A stretch of DNA of 64,000 bases from the NCBI GenBank assembly GCA_001306305.2, contig CP155577.1:1781501-1845500 (forward strand). Reading direction: 5' to 3'. Positions 53,613 through 62,489 of this stretch are shown here, in pieces. Source of the DNA: Citromicrobium bathyomarinum (GTDB lineage Bacteria > Pseudomonadota > Alphaproteobacteria > Sphingomonadales > Sphingomonadaceae). The translations under genes were made by a program, and so were the position numbers. Numbering within the stretch: the stretch's first letter is position 1; every line of letters begins with the position of its first letter. The notes under the pieces are model-generated. The model searched no databases and was not told the DNA's origin. It saw only the letters and a program-made list of their open reading frames with translations.

Positions 53613-54170
53613 ATGAGCACAGCTAACCAGAAGCGCTACAGCATCGGCGCGATGATCTTTCACTGGCTGATCGCCGTTCTGGTAATCGTGAACTGGCGGA
53701 TCGCGGAAAGCGCGGAGAATCTCTCGGACGCCGAGAAAGGCGCTGCTTTCGCCAATCACAAGGCGCTGGGGATGCTGATCCTCGCGCTTACGCTGGGCCG
53801 CATCGCCTGGCGCCTGACGCACCCGCTGCCGAGCCTGCCGAACACCTACGCACCGTGGGAGCGGATGCTCGCGCGGACGACTCACGTGGTGTTCTACGTC
53901 CTGCTGATCGGTCTGCCGCTGGGCGGCTGGCTGGCGACTTCGATGTTCGAACGCCCGATCGATTTCTTCGGCATCTTCACCATCCCGACGCTGCCGGTGG
54001 GCGAGAACAAGGATCTGGGCGGCACCATCTTCGACGTTCACAAGACCGCGGGCACCATCATGATCTACCTGATCGGTCTGCACATCCTGGGCGCGCTGAA
54101 GCATACCTTCATCGACAAGGATCTGGGCATCTTCCGGATGCTGCCCTTCGGCGGAAAGGCGCGCCAGTAA
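53613..54170 (+). CDS. Cytochrome b561
   Basis: 185 residues with four membrane helices. Two pairs of haem-binding His are visible: IGAMIFHWLIAVLVIVNWR and FANHKALGMLILALTLGRIAWRL in the first half, TTHVVFYVLLIG and FDVHKTAGTIMIYLIGLHILG in the second. Such b-type cytochromes shuttle electrons between quinols and other acceptors. It starts 67 bp after the oxygenase start codon region, divergent from it. Confidence 0.93.
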   Translation: MSTANQKRYSIGAMIFHWLIAVLVIVNWRIAESAENLSDAEKGAAFANHKALGMLILALTLGRIAWRLTHPLPSLPNTYAPWERMLARTTHVVFYVLLIGLPLGGWLATSMFERPIDFFGIFTIPTLPVGENKDLGGTIFDVHKTAGTIMIYLIGLHILGALKHTFIDKDLGIFRMLPFGGKARQ

Positions 54171-54177
54171 GCGAAAC

Positions 54178-54206
54178 GCCCCGCCGATCGCACTGATCGG
54201 CGGGGC
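54178..54206 (+). terminator. Intrinsic-type terminator after cytochrome b561
   Basis: A perfect 12-bp stem (GCCCCGCCGATC / GATCGGCGGGGC) with loop GCACT, 8 bp after the stop codon, followed by GTCCGTTT. One of the clearest terminators in the window; it may also serve the convergent gene at 54230. Confidence 0.75.
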
Positions 54207-54229
54207 GTCCGTTTGGGGTGAGCGATCGC

Positions 54230-55156
54230 TTACCAGAAGAAGTCGTGAATGACGTCGACCACTTCGCCGGTATAGGTGTTCACCAGCAGCACGTCGTCAT
54301 AATAGCGGACCCAGCGATAGGGGCCGTAGGTCTGCGGCAGGCGATAGCTCCACGGATCGTTGATCTGGTAGCGGCTGCCGAAGAACAGACTGCCTAGCGA
54401 GAAGCCGATCCCGATCCGGCGATAGCTGTAGTTGCGATAGGGGGCGTAATAGCGGCCCAGGTTGTAGTGCCGCCGGTTCTGCGCACGATAGCGGTGCCAG
54501 TTGTAGCGGTTGTCGTTCCGCCAGCTGCGGTTCCACCGGCGATAGTCGCGGCGCGCCTCGCGGCGAGCATCCCGACGGACATCGCGTCGATAGTCGCGCC
54601 GTGCTTCCCTGCGGACGTCGCGCCGATAGTCGCGGCGCGCTTCCCGACGGGCATCGCGGCGTGCATCCTGACGATAATCGCGCCTCGCATCCCTGCGGGC
54701 TTCGCGGCGCTCTTCACGGCGTGCTTCCCTGCGTGCATCGCGGCGATCTTCCCACCGGTCCTGCCGTACGTCCCGACGCGCCTCGCGGCGCTGCTCGCGG
54801 GCGTAGTTCGCGCGCGACTGCATCCGGGCGTCCCACGCCCGCTGCTCGGCCGCAGAACGCTGGCGCGTCTGCTGTCTGTCCTGCCGTGCTTCGCGGCGCT
54901 GTTGCTGACGCGCCTCGCGACGCTGCTCGCGGATCTGCGAACGATCGCCCCTGTTGCCGCGTGCCTCGCGACGCTCGGCGCGACGCTCTTCGCGCGAGGG
55001 CTGCCCGGCAAACTGGGTGTCGGCCTGAAGATAGGTCGAAACCCGGTTGGCCGGTACCGGAGCAACGGCGGCGTTGGCCGGCAGGCCGGTCGCGGCGAGC
55101 GCGAGGCCGAGCGCAGTCAGCCCGCCATATCGAAAAAGATCTGTTGGATTATACAT
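54230..55156 (-). CDS. Arg-rich RcnB-like secreted protein
   Basis: 308 residues from ATG 55156, which begins a signal peptide (GGLTALGLALAATGLPANA). The middle (about 60-215) is extremely rich in Arg, Glu, Asp and Gln, with repeats of the form RREARRD and RRDARRDYRQD. The C-terminal 90 residues contain the RcnB-type domain with YRRIGIGFSLGSLFFGSRY and VVDVIHDFFW. RcnB proteins act in nickel/cobalt homeostasis; whether this holds here is uncertain. ATG 55177 is an alternative. Confidence 0.7.
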   Translation of the reverse strand: MYNPTDLFRYGGLTALGLALAATGLPANAAVAPVPANRVSTYLQADTQFAGQPSREERRAERREARGNRGDRSQIREQRREARQQQRREARQDRQQTRQRSAAEQRAWDARMQSRANYAREQRREARRDVRQDRWEDRRDARREARREERREARRDARRDYRQDARRDARREARRDYRRDVRREARRDYRRDVRRDARREARRDYRRWNRSWRNDNRYNWHRYRAQNRRHYNLGRYYAPYRNYSYRRIGIGFSLGSLFFGSRYQINDPWSYRLPQTYGPYRWVRYYDDVLLVNTYTGEVVDVIHDFFW

Positions 55157-55367
55157 GGTGCTAGCGGTTCCCTTCATGGCGATGGACCATTCGCGCCGCA
55201 CCCACCAGGCGGCCCCTTTGTCCGTATGTATTACATGCCTGATACGGCCTGACACGTTTCTGAACCGGAGTTAGGGTTTCTTGTTCATATTTCCAGTCGC
55301 AATGATGAATGACGCAATTTTCACGGGACATTGACATGCGCGGCTGCGCCATGTGTTGATCGCGGCA

Positions 55368-55937
55368 ATGTTCGACAGTCTCGACAAGGTCCGCGCCGAT
55401 GCGCAGGCGCGGCTGGAGCGCGCGGCACGAGATCGCCGCTCGCCGATGCATACGCCGGTGATCGCAACCGGCGATGCCGATGCCCGGGTGATGGTGCTGC
55501 GCGCCTTCGATCCCTGGACCCTGCGATTCCATACCGATGCGCGCGCGCCCAAGGTCGGCGTGATCGAGGCCGATCCGCGAGTCGGCGTGCTGTTCTACGA
55601 CAAGGCGGAGAAGGTGCAGATTCGCGTGCAGGGGCAGGCACGTATCGAGCGTGACAGTGCGGTCGCGCAGGCGGCGTGGGAGGCGGGCAACAACTTTGCG
55701 CGCCGCTGTTACCTCGGCGATGGGCCGGGCACGGTCGCGCAAACCGCATCCTCCGGCCTGCCGCCGCAGTTCGAAGGCCCCGAGCCGAGCGACGAGGACC
55801 TGATCCCCGCGCGCGAGCACTTCGCGGTGTTGCTGGTCGAGCTGACCCGGCTCGACTGGTTCCATCTCGCGCATGATGGCCATTGCCGCGCCCAGTTCGA
55901 TCTGGCGCAAGGCACTGCGCGGTGGGTGACGCCCTAG
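55368..55937 (+). CDS. Pyridoxamine-phosphate-oxidase-family flavin protein
   Basis: 189 residues from ATG 55368; the frame has a TTG at 55353 too. The split-barrel FMN fold is suggested by RSPMHTPVIATGDADARVMVLR, TLRFHTDARAPKVGVIEADP and VLFYDKAEKVQIRVQGQARI. It lacks the C-terminal signature of true PdxH and is more like the general PPOX class. TTGACA lies at 55331. Divergent from the Arg-rich protein gene. Confidence 0.78.
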   Translation: MFDSLDKVRADAQARLERAARDRRSPMHTPVIATGDADARVMVLRAFDPWTLRFHTDARAPKVGVIEADPRVGVLFYDKAEKVQIRVQGQARIERDSAVAQAAWEAGNNFARRCYLGDGPGTVAQTASSGLPPQFEGPEPSDEDLIPAREHFAVLLVELTRLDWFHLAHDGHCRAQFDLAQGTARWVTP

Positions 55938-55970
55938 ACCGCGCGCGCTGCTTGCCATAGGGGAGGCAGC

Positions 55971-57332
55971 ATGAAGCGCCCCCACTTGCCTGCCAGAGAT
56001 CTGTTGCCGGGCATGGGCGAGGAGCTGATCAGCGCGAGCGACTGGAGCCGCCGCGCCGCCACCCTGGTGGGGGCGGTGCTGATCGGCCTGGTCGCGATCG
56101 GCTTCGCGATTGCGGGCGACCATGCTTCCGAGCTGTTCAACCGCACCACCGCCGCACATCCATGGGTCTATCTCGTTTCCGCACCGCTGGTGTTCGTCGC
56201 GATCGTCGCGATCACCAACCGGGTTGCCCCCGATGCACGCGGATCGGGCATTCCGCAGGTGATCGCCGCCAGCCGCATGCCCGGCAGTGCGGCGATGGCC
56301 GGGCTGGTCGCGATCCGCACCGCGCTGTTCAAGGCGGTGCTGACCGTCGCTGCGCTCCTGGGCGGGGCATCGGTCGGGCGTGAAGGCCCCACCGTGCAGC
56401 TGGGTGCGGCGATCATGGTGCAGGTCCACCGCCTGTTCCGCGTCCAGGCAAGCGCGGGCGTGTACATCGCTGGCGGTGCCGCAGGCGTGGCCGCGGCGTT
56501 CAACACGCCGCTCGCAGGGATCGCCTTCGCGATCGAGGAGCTTTCTGTCGCGTACGAACAGCGGGTCGCGGTGCTGGTGATGGGCGCGGTGATGATCTCC
56601 GGCCTGACCGCGCAGGGTATTTCGGGCGACTACGTCTATTTCGGCCAGCTGGGCGGCAGTCTGCCGATCATGACCGTGCTGATCGCCGCGCCGATCGCGG
56701 GGCTTTTGGGCGGAGCGGCAGGCGGCCTGTTCTCGCGCGCGGTGCTCGCACTGCGGGGGCCAGGGGGGCGCTTTGCCTCCCGGCTCAAAGCGCGTCCGCT
56801 GGCGACCGCGCTGGTTTGCGGCGTGGTGGTCGGCGTGCTCGGCTTTCTGACGGCGGGCGCAACCTCGGGCACCGGGTACGAGCCGACGCGTGATCTGCTG
56901 ACCGGAGCGGACGCGGAATACTGGTTCGGTCCGGCCAAGTTCCTCGCCGCACTGGCGACCACCGCCAGCGGCATTCCGGGCGGCATCTTCGCTCCATCGC
57001 TGGCGGTTGGTGCCGGTTTCGGCGAGCTGCTGACCCCGCTTTTCCCGCCCGAACAGGCTGGGCTGATCGTGCTAATCGGGATGGGCGGCTACTTCACCGG
57101 CGTGGTTCGCGCGCCGCTGACCTCGGTCATCATCCTGAGCGAGGCGACCAGCTCCAGCCACGCGATCCTGCCGCTGTTCGCGACCGCGCTGATCGGTGAC
57201 TGGGCCGGATCGATGGTATGCAAGGAGCGGCTCTACCACGCGCTTTCCCGCGACTTCCTGCCGGGCAAGGGCGACAGCGAGGGCGACGACGCGCCAGCCG
57301 CGACCGACGCCAAGCCTGACAAGGGCAGCTGA
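55971..57332 (+). CDS. ClC-family chloride channel or Cl-/H+ antiporter
   Basis: 453 residues, about 18 membrane-associated helices. The selectivity motifs are GSGIPQ (91-96), GREGP with the gating Glu138 (136-140), and GGIFAPSL near residue 334. The phrase AFAIEELSVAYE keeps the proton-transfer Glu seen in antiporters (E203 of the E. coli protein), which favours exchange over a pure channel. No regulatory CBS domain is attached; the C-terminus is a 30-residue acidic tail. Confidence 0.92.
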   Translation: MKRPHLPARDLLPGMGEELISASDWSRRAATLVGAVLIGLVAIGFAIAGDHASELFNRTTAAHPWVYLVSAPLVFVAIVAITNRVAPDARGSGIPQVIAASRMPGSAAMAGLVAIRTALFKAVLTVAALLGGASVGREGPTVQLGAAIMVQVHRLFRVQASAGVYIAGGAAGVAAAFNTPLAGIAFAIEELSVAYEQRVAVLVMGAVMISGLTAQGISGDYVYFGQLGGSLPIMTVLIAAPIAGLLGGAAGGLFSRAVLALRGPGGRFASRLKARPLATALVCGVVVGVLGFLTAGATSGTGYEPTRDLLTGADAEYWFGPAKFLAALATTASGIPGGIFAPSLAVGAGFGELLTPLFPPEQAGLIVLIGMGGYFTGVVRAPLTSVIILSEATSSSHAILPLFATALIGDWAGSMVCKERLYHALSRDFLPGKGDSEGDDAPAATDAKPDKGS

Positions 57333-57340
57333 GGCCCCCG

Positions 57341-57841
57341 CTAGACATCGTCCCCCGGAGTGATGTGCGAGACGATCGAGCGGATCGTCATGAACACGAT
57401 CGTCACACTGGCCGAGGCGAGCGCCACCATCCCCACGGTCAGCGCGAACAGCGCGGTGTAGAGGTAGTTGTACCAGCCCTTCGGCAGGTTCTCGAACTCG
57501 CCGATCGGCAGGGTGAAGGCCAGTAGCACGAGGAAGCTGATCATCAGCGTCGCTGTGGAGAGCACCGCGATCCGGGTGACCTGCTTGTAGGTCTTGCGGT
57601 CGAATTCGGTCTCTATCCGGCGGATCATGCCGATCAGCGTCAGCATCAGCGCGAGCGTGGTCGCAGAGGCGGTGGCGATCGCCGAGCCGAGGTAGAGCCC
57701 CGCGCGGCTGAGCGCCTCCAGAAGGTCGCGCGCTTCGGCCGCGCCATAGACGGTGCCGATCGCCTGACGCGCGCCGAGGCCGATGAGGCAGAAGACGAGG
57801 AAACTGAGGACGGGCCAGAGGAGGGTGTGTTTGTATGCCAT
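57341..57841 (-). CDS. Membrane protein (166 aa), unknown
   Basis: ATG 57841 is used because the upstream frame lies in the dispersed repeat. Four hydrophobic segments are seen: about 8-24 (LWPVLSFLVFCLIGLG), 48-72, 90-112 and 130-152. A short charged loop carries MIRRIETEFDRKTYKQ. It has no recognised family motif. It converges on the ClC gene with an 8-bp gap, and copy 2 of the dispersed element lies about 65 bp upstream. Confidence 0.7.
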   Translation of the reverse strand: MAYKHTLLWPVLSFLVFCLIGLGARQAIGTVYGAAEARDLLEALSRAGLYLGSAIATASATTLALMLTLIGMIRRIETEFDRKTYKQVTRIAVLSTATLMISFLVLLAFTLPIGEFENLPKGWYNYLYTALFALTVGMVALASASVTIVFMTIRSIVSHITPGDDV

Positions 57842-57905
57842 GTCCCCGCAGCGGTTGAGCGCAGGCAAAGCTCCGAAACCGACAATTGTGGGTCTGCCCC
57901 CCGCC

Positions 57906-57950
57906 AGCCTGACACACCTGACACACAGTCCAGGGGCAAGAAAAACTCCC
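57906..57950 (-). repeat. Dispersed element with tandem GTGTGTCAG (copy 2)
   Basis: On the minus strand it reads GGGAGTTTTT, a short spacer, CTGGACT and two tandem GTGTGTCAG units. It lies about 65 bp before the membrane protein start at 57841 and has the same orientation to that gene as copy 1 (31071-31118) has to pyrC. 25 bases are identical in the two copies. Confidence 0.6.
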
Positions 57951-58044
57951 CGTGCACGCCCCGCCTTCCAGACAGGGGCAGGGCATCGGCGCGGCAAGAG
58001 CATTGCGCCGGTCTAGTGCGCGCGGGGCGAGTAGGAAAACCCGA

Positions 58045-58314
58045 TCAGCGCCGCTCGAACCGGTCGAACCCCTCGGCTGGTATATCGTGCTGCTCGATCC
58101 GGTCGACCGCAGCGCGCGGCGGGCCATCGTGCATCGCCTCGATCATCCGGGCGAGGGCAGTCTCCTCGCCTTCCAGATGCGCCTCCACCGTGCCGTCGGG
58201 AAGATTGCGGACCCAGCCCGCAAGGCCCAGCGAGCGCGCGGTCTGCACCGTCCAGTCGCGGTAGAACACGCCCTGCACGCGGCCATGCAGGATCAGGTGA
58301 CGGGCGACCTGCAT
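58045..58314 (-). CDS. acyP: Acylphosphatase
   Basis: 89 residues from ATG 58314; an upstream ATG at 58326 overlaps the TetR gene and is less likely. The two family motifs are HGRVQGVFYRDW (with the phosphate-binding Arg) and GWVRNLPDGTVEAHLEG (with the catalytic Asn). It hydrolyses acyl phosphates. It follows the TetR gene by 1 bp and is probably co-transcribed with it. Confidence 0.93.
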   Translation of the reverse strand: MQVARHLILHGRVQGVFYRDWTVQTARSLGLAGWVRNLPDGTVEAHLEGEETALARMIEAMHDGPPRAAVDRIEQHDIPAEGFDRFERR

Positions 58315-58315
58315 A

Positions 58316-58972
58316 CTAGCCGCCATCCCTGCCCAGAAGCAGTTGCGCCATGGCCTCGCCCATCCGGCTGGCAGTCTCGTCCACCGGATGCCCAGGGGAC
58401 AGCAGCGCGAGCGCGGAGGCGACGCGATCGGGCTGGCCGAGCGAGAGGTTGAGGATCACGAAGACGATCGCCGGATCGCCGATAGGAATGATGCCCGCGT
58501 CGATTCCCTGCCGGATCAGTGGGCGGGCCGCCTCGTACAAAGGCTTCAGCAGCCGTTCGGAGACAATGTCGCTGCGCGGCGGCGGCTCCACGCTGGCCCG
58601 CGCAACGAAGCCGCGCAGATCCGGATGGCGGTCGTAATAGCCTGCAGTCATGCCGATCGCGAGCCGCAGCCTCTCGCGCAATGGCGTCTTTGCGTCGTTC
58701 GCCATCGCGGTCAGCGCGGCGATATTCGGCGCGAAGGTCTCCGTGAGCAGATCGACGCAGGCGAGCCACAGCCCCTCCTTGTTGCCGAAATGGACCGCGA
58801 CGAGGTTGGGTGCCGCCCCCGCGCGGCTGGCGATCATCCGCACGCTCGCCGCCTCGAACCCGTTATCGGCGAAGCACCGCGTCGCCGCACGCAGCAGCGC
58901 ATCGCGCCCCGCGGGGGCATCCGCCGTCCGCCGTCCGCGACGCGGGGCCGATCCGTCTTGACCTTCGCTCAT
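58316..58972 (-). CDS. TetR-family regulator
   Basis: 218 residues. The helix-turn-helix is seen in LLRAATRCFADNGFEAASVR and ASRAGAAPNLVAVHFGNKEG. The N-terminal 25 residues are basic and Pro/Gly-rich. It is divergent from the DUF1254 gene across 69 bp which hold a 22-bp palindrome, so it probably represses that gene and its own unit with acyP. Confidence 0.9.
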   Translation of the reverse strand: MSEGQDGSAPRRGRRTADAPAGRDALLRAATRCFADNGFEAASVRMIASRAGAAPNLVAVHFGNKEGLWLACVDLLTETFAPNIAALTAMANDAKTPLRERLRLAIGMTAGYYDRHPDLRGFVARASVEPPPRSDIVSERLLKPLYEAARPLIRQGIDAGIIPIGDPAIVFVILNLSLGQPDRVASALALLSPGHPVDETASRMGEAMAQLLLGRDGG

Positions 58973-58981
58973 CTTGCTTCG

Positions 58982-59003
58982 TATATGTACGGTCGTACAT
59001 ATA
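58982..59003. promoter_or_regulatory. 22-bp palindrome, probable TetR operator
   Basis: TATATGTAC-GGTC-GTACATATA: perfect 9-bp arms around four bases, in the gap between the divergent TetR and DUF1254 genes. Size and symmetry fit the site of a TetR dimer. The palindrome is AT-rich in a GC-rich setting. Confidence 0.75.
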
Positions 59004-59041
59004 ATGCCAAGTCAGGTTTTTCGGGCGAAAGGATCATTCTC

Positions 59042-60475
59042 ATGCGTCATGGTATCACCCGCCGCGCTGCGCTTTTCAATCTGTCCGCAGCATCGCTCAT
59101 CGCATTGCCCGGCTGTGCATCGATCCAGCCGGACCCGAACTCGCGCCAGGACCAGCTGACCGGCGCGCTCGACGGGACGGTGATCGATGCGTTCTTCTAC
59201 GCTTTCGGCCCGTATGAATTCGCCCGGTCGATGCAGGCACTGTCCGGCCAGATCGATGTCGGCGATACGCTGGTATCCGAAGAGGCGCTGGCCGATGCGG
59301 CCAAGCGGGCGGGTGATACCAACGTGCTCATCAACCGGCACATCCACGTGCGCGATCTGGCGGACGAGCGCATCCGCTCGGTCACCGCGCCGAACAACGA
59401 CACGCTCTACACCTCGGCGGTGCTGGAGCTTTCCAAGACTCCGGTGCGCCTGACTTTGCCCGACTCGGGCGACCGCTATCTGTCGGTCGCGCTGATGGAC
59501 ATGTTCACCGACCAGACGATGGTCGGCCATGCCGAAAAGGGCGGCAAGGGCGGGACCTATCTGATCGTCGGGCCTGACAGCACGGTGAGGGACGGCCCCG
59601 ACGTCATCCGCATGCCCTCGAACGATGTGTGGCTGCTGGCGCGCACCTTCGTGGCCGGGGTGGACGATCTCGATGCCGCGCGCGCGGTCCAGAGCGGGAT
59701 CGTGGTGGAGCCTGTCGATACGAAGTCGAAGCCGCTGCTCTTCACCACGCTCGCGCCGTCCGAAATGGAACCGCACAGCTTCCTCGCCCTGACCAACGAA
59801 GTGCTCGGCCGTTCGCCGAGCCACCCGCAGGTCGCGCGCGCCGTGAAGTTTGCGGACAAGGGCATTGTGCCGGGCGATCTGAGCGTGTGGGACGGCCTAT
59901 CCCTGCGCTCGCGCGCCGCGTGGGATGCGTGGCTGCCCCGTTCGCTCGACATGCTGCGCAAGGGCCTCTCGCGCTCGCAGGACAAGCCTGGCTGGAACGC
60001 GCCGCCCCTGATCCTAGGCGATTACGGCAATAATGATCTGGTCCGCGCCGCCATCGCGCTGATCGGCTTCGGCGCGCTCAAGACGCAGGATGCGCGCTAT
60101 TTCCGCACCGAGACCGATGCGGCGGGCGACGCGCTGAGCGGCGACGCCGCCTACCGGATGGTGATCCCGCCCGCAGGCGTGCCGGTGAAGGCGTTCTGGT
60201 CGCTCAGCGTGTACCAGCCCGATGCCGACGGGCGGCTGTTCTTCTTCAAGGTGCCGATTGATCGGCATTCGATCAATTCGGGCTCGTCCGATCTGGTCAG
60301 GCGCGCCGATGGATCGATCGTCCTCCACCTCTCGCGCGAGCGCCCGGAGGAGAAGGACGTGGTCTGGGTGCCGACACCCGAAGGGCCTTTCGAGGCGATC
60401 TTCCGAACCTATCGACCAGAAGAGCCGGTGATCGATGGCAGCTGGAGTGTCCCGCCGCTGGCAAAGCAGGGCTAG
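59042..60475 (+). CDS. DUF1254/DUF1214 protein, probable exported lipoprotein
   Basis: 477 residues from ATG 59042. The N-terminus has a twin-arginine-like TRRAALFNLSAASLIALPGC, with a lipobox (LPGC) at about residue 25, so it may be a Tat-exported lipoprotein. The DUF1254 part has APNNDTLYTSAVLELSKTPV and the C-terminal DUF1214 part VKAFWSLSVYQPDADGRLFF. The enzymatic role is unknown. A TetR gene with a palindromic operator lies divergent to it. Confidence 0.85.
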   Translation: MRHGITRRAALFNLSAASLIALPGCASIQPDPNSRQDQLTGALDGTVIDAFFYAFGPYEFARSMQALSGQIDVGDTLVSEEALADAAKRAGDTNVLINRHIHVRDLADERIRSVTAPNNDTLYTSAVLELSKTPVRLTLPDSGDRYLSVALMDMFTDQTMVGHAEKGGKGGTYLIVGPDSTVRDGPDVIRMPSNDVWLLARTFVAGVDDLDAARAVQSGIVVEPVDTKSKPLLFTTLAPSEMEPHSFLALTNEVLGRSPSHPQVARAVKFADKGIVPGDLSVWDGLSLRSRAAWDAWLPRSLDMLRKGLSRSQDKPGWNAPPLILGDYGNNDLVRAAIALIGFGALKTQDARYFRTETDAAGDALSGDAAYRMVIPPAGVPVKAFWSLSVYQPDADGRLFFFKVPIDRHSINSGSSDLVRRADGSIVLHLSRERPEEKDVVWVPTPEGPFEAIFRTYRPEEPVIDGSWSVPPLAKQG

Positions 60476-60484
60476 CGGCCGGCC

Positions 60485-60530
60485 GCGCGCGCGGACCCAG
60501 TTCCTACCCCCCGGCTGGGTACGCGCGCGC
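60485..60530. terminator. Bidirectional terminator between DUF1254 and chemoreceptor genes
   Basis: 16-bp arms with one mismatch (GCGCGCGCGGACCCAG / CTGGGTACGCGCGCGC) surround a 14-base loop. It lies in the 69-bp gap between convergent genes and is strong in either direction, though without long T-tracts. Confidence 0.6.
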
Positions 60531-60544
60531 TATCTTGCCCCGGC

Positions 60545-62308
60545 CTAGTGCACCATCGCGGTGCTTGCCGCGGGTGCGAAGGACATCGGTTTCGCCGTGC
60601 CGGCCAAGGTGCGGAAATGGCCAGCTTCTTCGGCCAGGGTCGTCACCTCGGACGCCAGCTGGCGCGATGCTGCCGAGGTTTCCTCGACCATGGCCGCATT
60701 CTGCTGCGTGGAGGTGTCCATGTCGGTGACGGCGGAGACAATTTCGGAGATGGCCGAGGCCTGCGCCTGATTGTCCGCCGCCATCGTATCGAGCAGCTGG
60801 TTCACATTGCCCACGCTGGTCGAAATCTGTTCCAGTGCCGCATCGACGCGCTGGACGCGGCCCACCGCATTGCCGACCTCTTCCTGCGTGGTGGTCAGCT
60901 GTTCGCGCGCGGAGCCGGCCTCTTCCTCGGCCCGCATGGCCAGCGCGGAGACGAGATCGGCGACGACGGCGAAACCGCGACCCGCTTCGCCCGCACGGCC
61001 CGCTTCGACTGCGGCGTTCATGGCGAGCACACGGGTCTGGAAGGCGATCTTGTCGAGCCCCTCGATGACGGTGTCGATCCCCTCGGCGCTTTCCTGCACC
61101 CGGCCCATCGCCTGCATCGCCTCTTCGGCGAGCGAGCGGCCTTCGTGCACGACGCCGTTGGCCTCGTTGGCGCTGTGGGCGGTGTCCTTGGCCGCAGCAG
61201 CCCCGCGCGAGATGCGGTCGTTCATCTGGGCGAGCGCGGCGGAGGTTTCTTCCAGGCTGGCGGCGTTGGCTTCGGTCCGGCGGGCGAGCGATTCGGAGCT
61301 CTGCGCAATTTCGCTGGAGCTCAGGCGGATCGAATCGGTCCCCTTGGTGACGCGTTCGATCAGCCCGCGCAGCGATTGGACCGCTTCGTTATAGTTGGCT
61401 TTCAGGCTGGCATAGGCCGGCGGATAGGTCGCGGTCACCTCGGCGGTCAGATCGCCCGCCGCGAGTGCGGAGAGACCTTCGGCCAGCGTATCGGTGACCA
61501 TCTTCTGTTCGCGGGCGATCGCCGCCGCCGCCGCCCGGTCCTTCTCCAGCACGGCATTCAGGAAGGCGTCGATCGCGCGGGCCATGTCGCCGATCTCGTC
61601 CTTCTGGTCGAGATGGGGCAGCTGGCCGTCGCCCGATTTCGCGAGATCGTGAACCACGCTCGACAGATTGGTGATCGGGTGGACGACCTTGCGGGTGACG
61701 ATGAAGATCGAGATCGCGATCGCCGCGACCGCCAAAATGGCGAGTACCAGCGCGATGGTCAGCGCGACGTTTGTTTCGCTCAGCGCCTGCCCGGTGACAT
61801 CGCTGGCGATGTCGATCTGCATTTTGGTCAGCGCCGCGATGCTCTCGGACACCGGATCGATGGTCTGGTAGAGTTCGTTGTCGACGAAGCGCTTCAGCGC
61901 GTCAGAATTGCGGGCTTCCAGGATCGCTTCCAGCCGCAAGACAGCCGCGTCGGCGGTCGCCATCTGTGCTTCGACCTGCTTTGCCAGCACTTCCTCTTCG
62001 CCCTCGATGCTGGTCGCACGATAGGATGCCCACGCCTTCTCGATCGCGGCCTCGCCCTCGCGCACGTTCTTTTCCGCTTCAGCGTAGCCGATATTGCCGT
62101 TGAGCGCCTTGTGCGCGTTATCGACGATCAGCACCGCATAGGTGTCAGCGACCGTCTTGAGGTCTTCGAGCGGCTCGACGCGGTCGACCAGGATAGTCGA
62201 AAAGGCCGCCTCGTTGTTCTGCGCGGTGTGATAGAAGGCCCCTGCGAGCGCCAACAGGGCGGCGCTTAAGATCGCGAGGCAGGCAAAGAGCTTTAGCTTC
62301 AGGGTCAT
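60545..62308 (-). CDS. Methyl-accepting chemotaxis protein
   Basis: 587 residues from ATG 62308. One membrane helix at about 6-24, a periplasmic helical sensor (about 30-185, four-helix-bundle type), a second membrane helix at about 188-212, a HAMP domain (KVVHPITNLSSVVHDLAKSG), then the signalling coiled coil. The hairpin tip has LAMNAAVEAGRAGEAGRGFA and VVADLVSALAMRAEEEA, where the usual VVAxEVRxLA is changed to VVADLVSALA. The ligand is unknown. Confidence 0.9.
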   Translation of the reverse strand: MTLKLKLFACLAILSAALLALAGAFYHTAQNNEAAFSTILVDRVEPLEDLKTVADTYAVLIVDNAHKALNGNIGYAEAEKNVREGEAAIEKAWASYRATSIEGEEEVLAKQVEAQMATADAAVLRLEAILEARNSDALKRFVDNELYQTIDPVSESIAALTKMQIDIASDVTGQALSETNVALTIALVLAILAVAAIAISIFIVTRKVVHPITNLSSVVHDLAKSGDGQLPHLDQKDEIGDMARAIDAFLNAVLEKDRAAAAAIAREQKMVTDTLAEGLSALAAGDLTAEVTATYPPAYASLKANYNEAVQSLRGLIERVTKGTDSIRLSSSEIAQSSESLARRTEANAASLEETSAALAQMNDRISRGAAAAKDTAHSANEANGVVHEGRSLAEEAMQAMGRVQESAEGIDTVIEGLDKIAFQTRVLAMNAAVEAGRAGEAGRGFAVVADLVSALAMRAEEEAGSAREQLTTTQEEVGNAVGRVQRVDAALEQISTSVGNVNQLLDTMAADNQAQASAISEIVSAVTDMDTSTQQNAAMVEETSAASRQLASEVTTLAEEAGHFRTLAGTAKPMSFAPAASTAMVH

Positions 62309-62489
62309 CCGGGAGGATCTTCTCTTCAGTGGAAATGGGAAATACCCGTCCATTCTAGATGAGAAGCGCCGGTTTTGGCGGAAGACCGCCATTTTCTTCG
62401 ATGGCAGACCAAGTGGCTGCCCCCGCATGCGTCTGCAACAGCCTGTTCGCAGAGGGTTAATCGGCCCTTCGCGACATCCTGCGTGCCGC

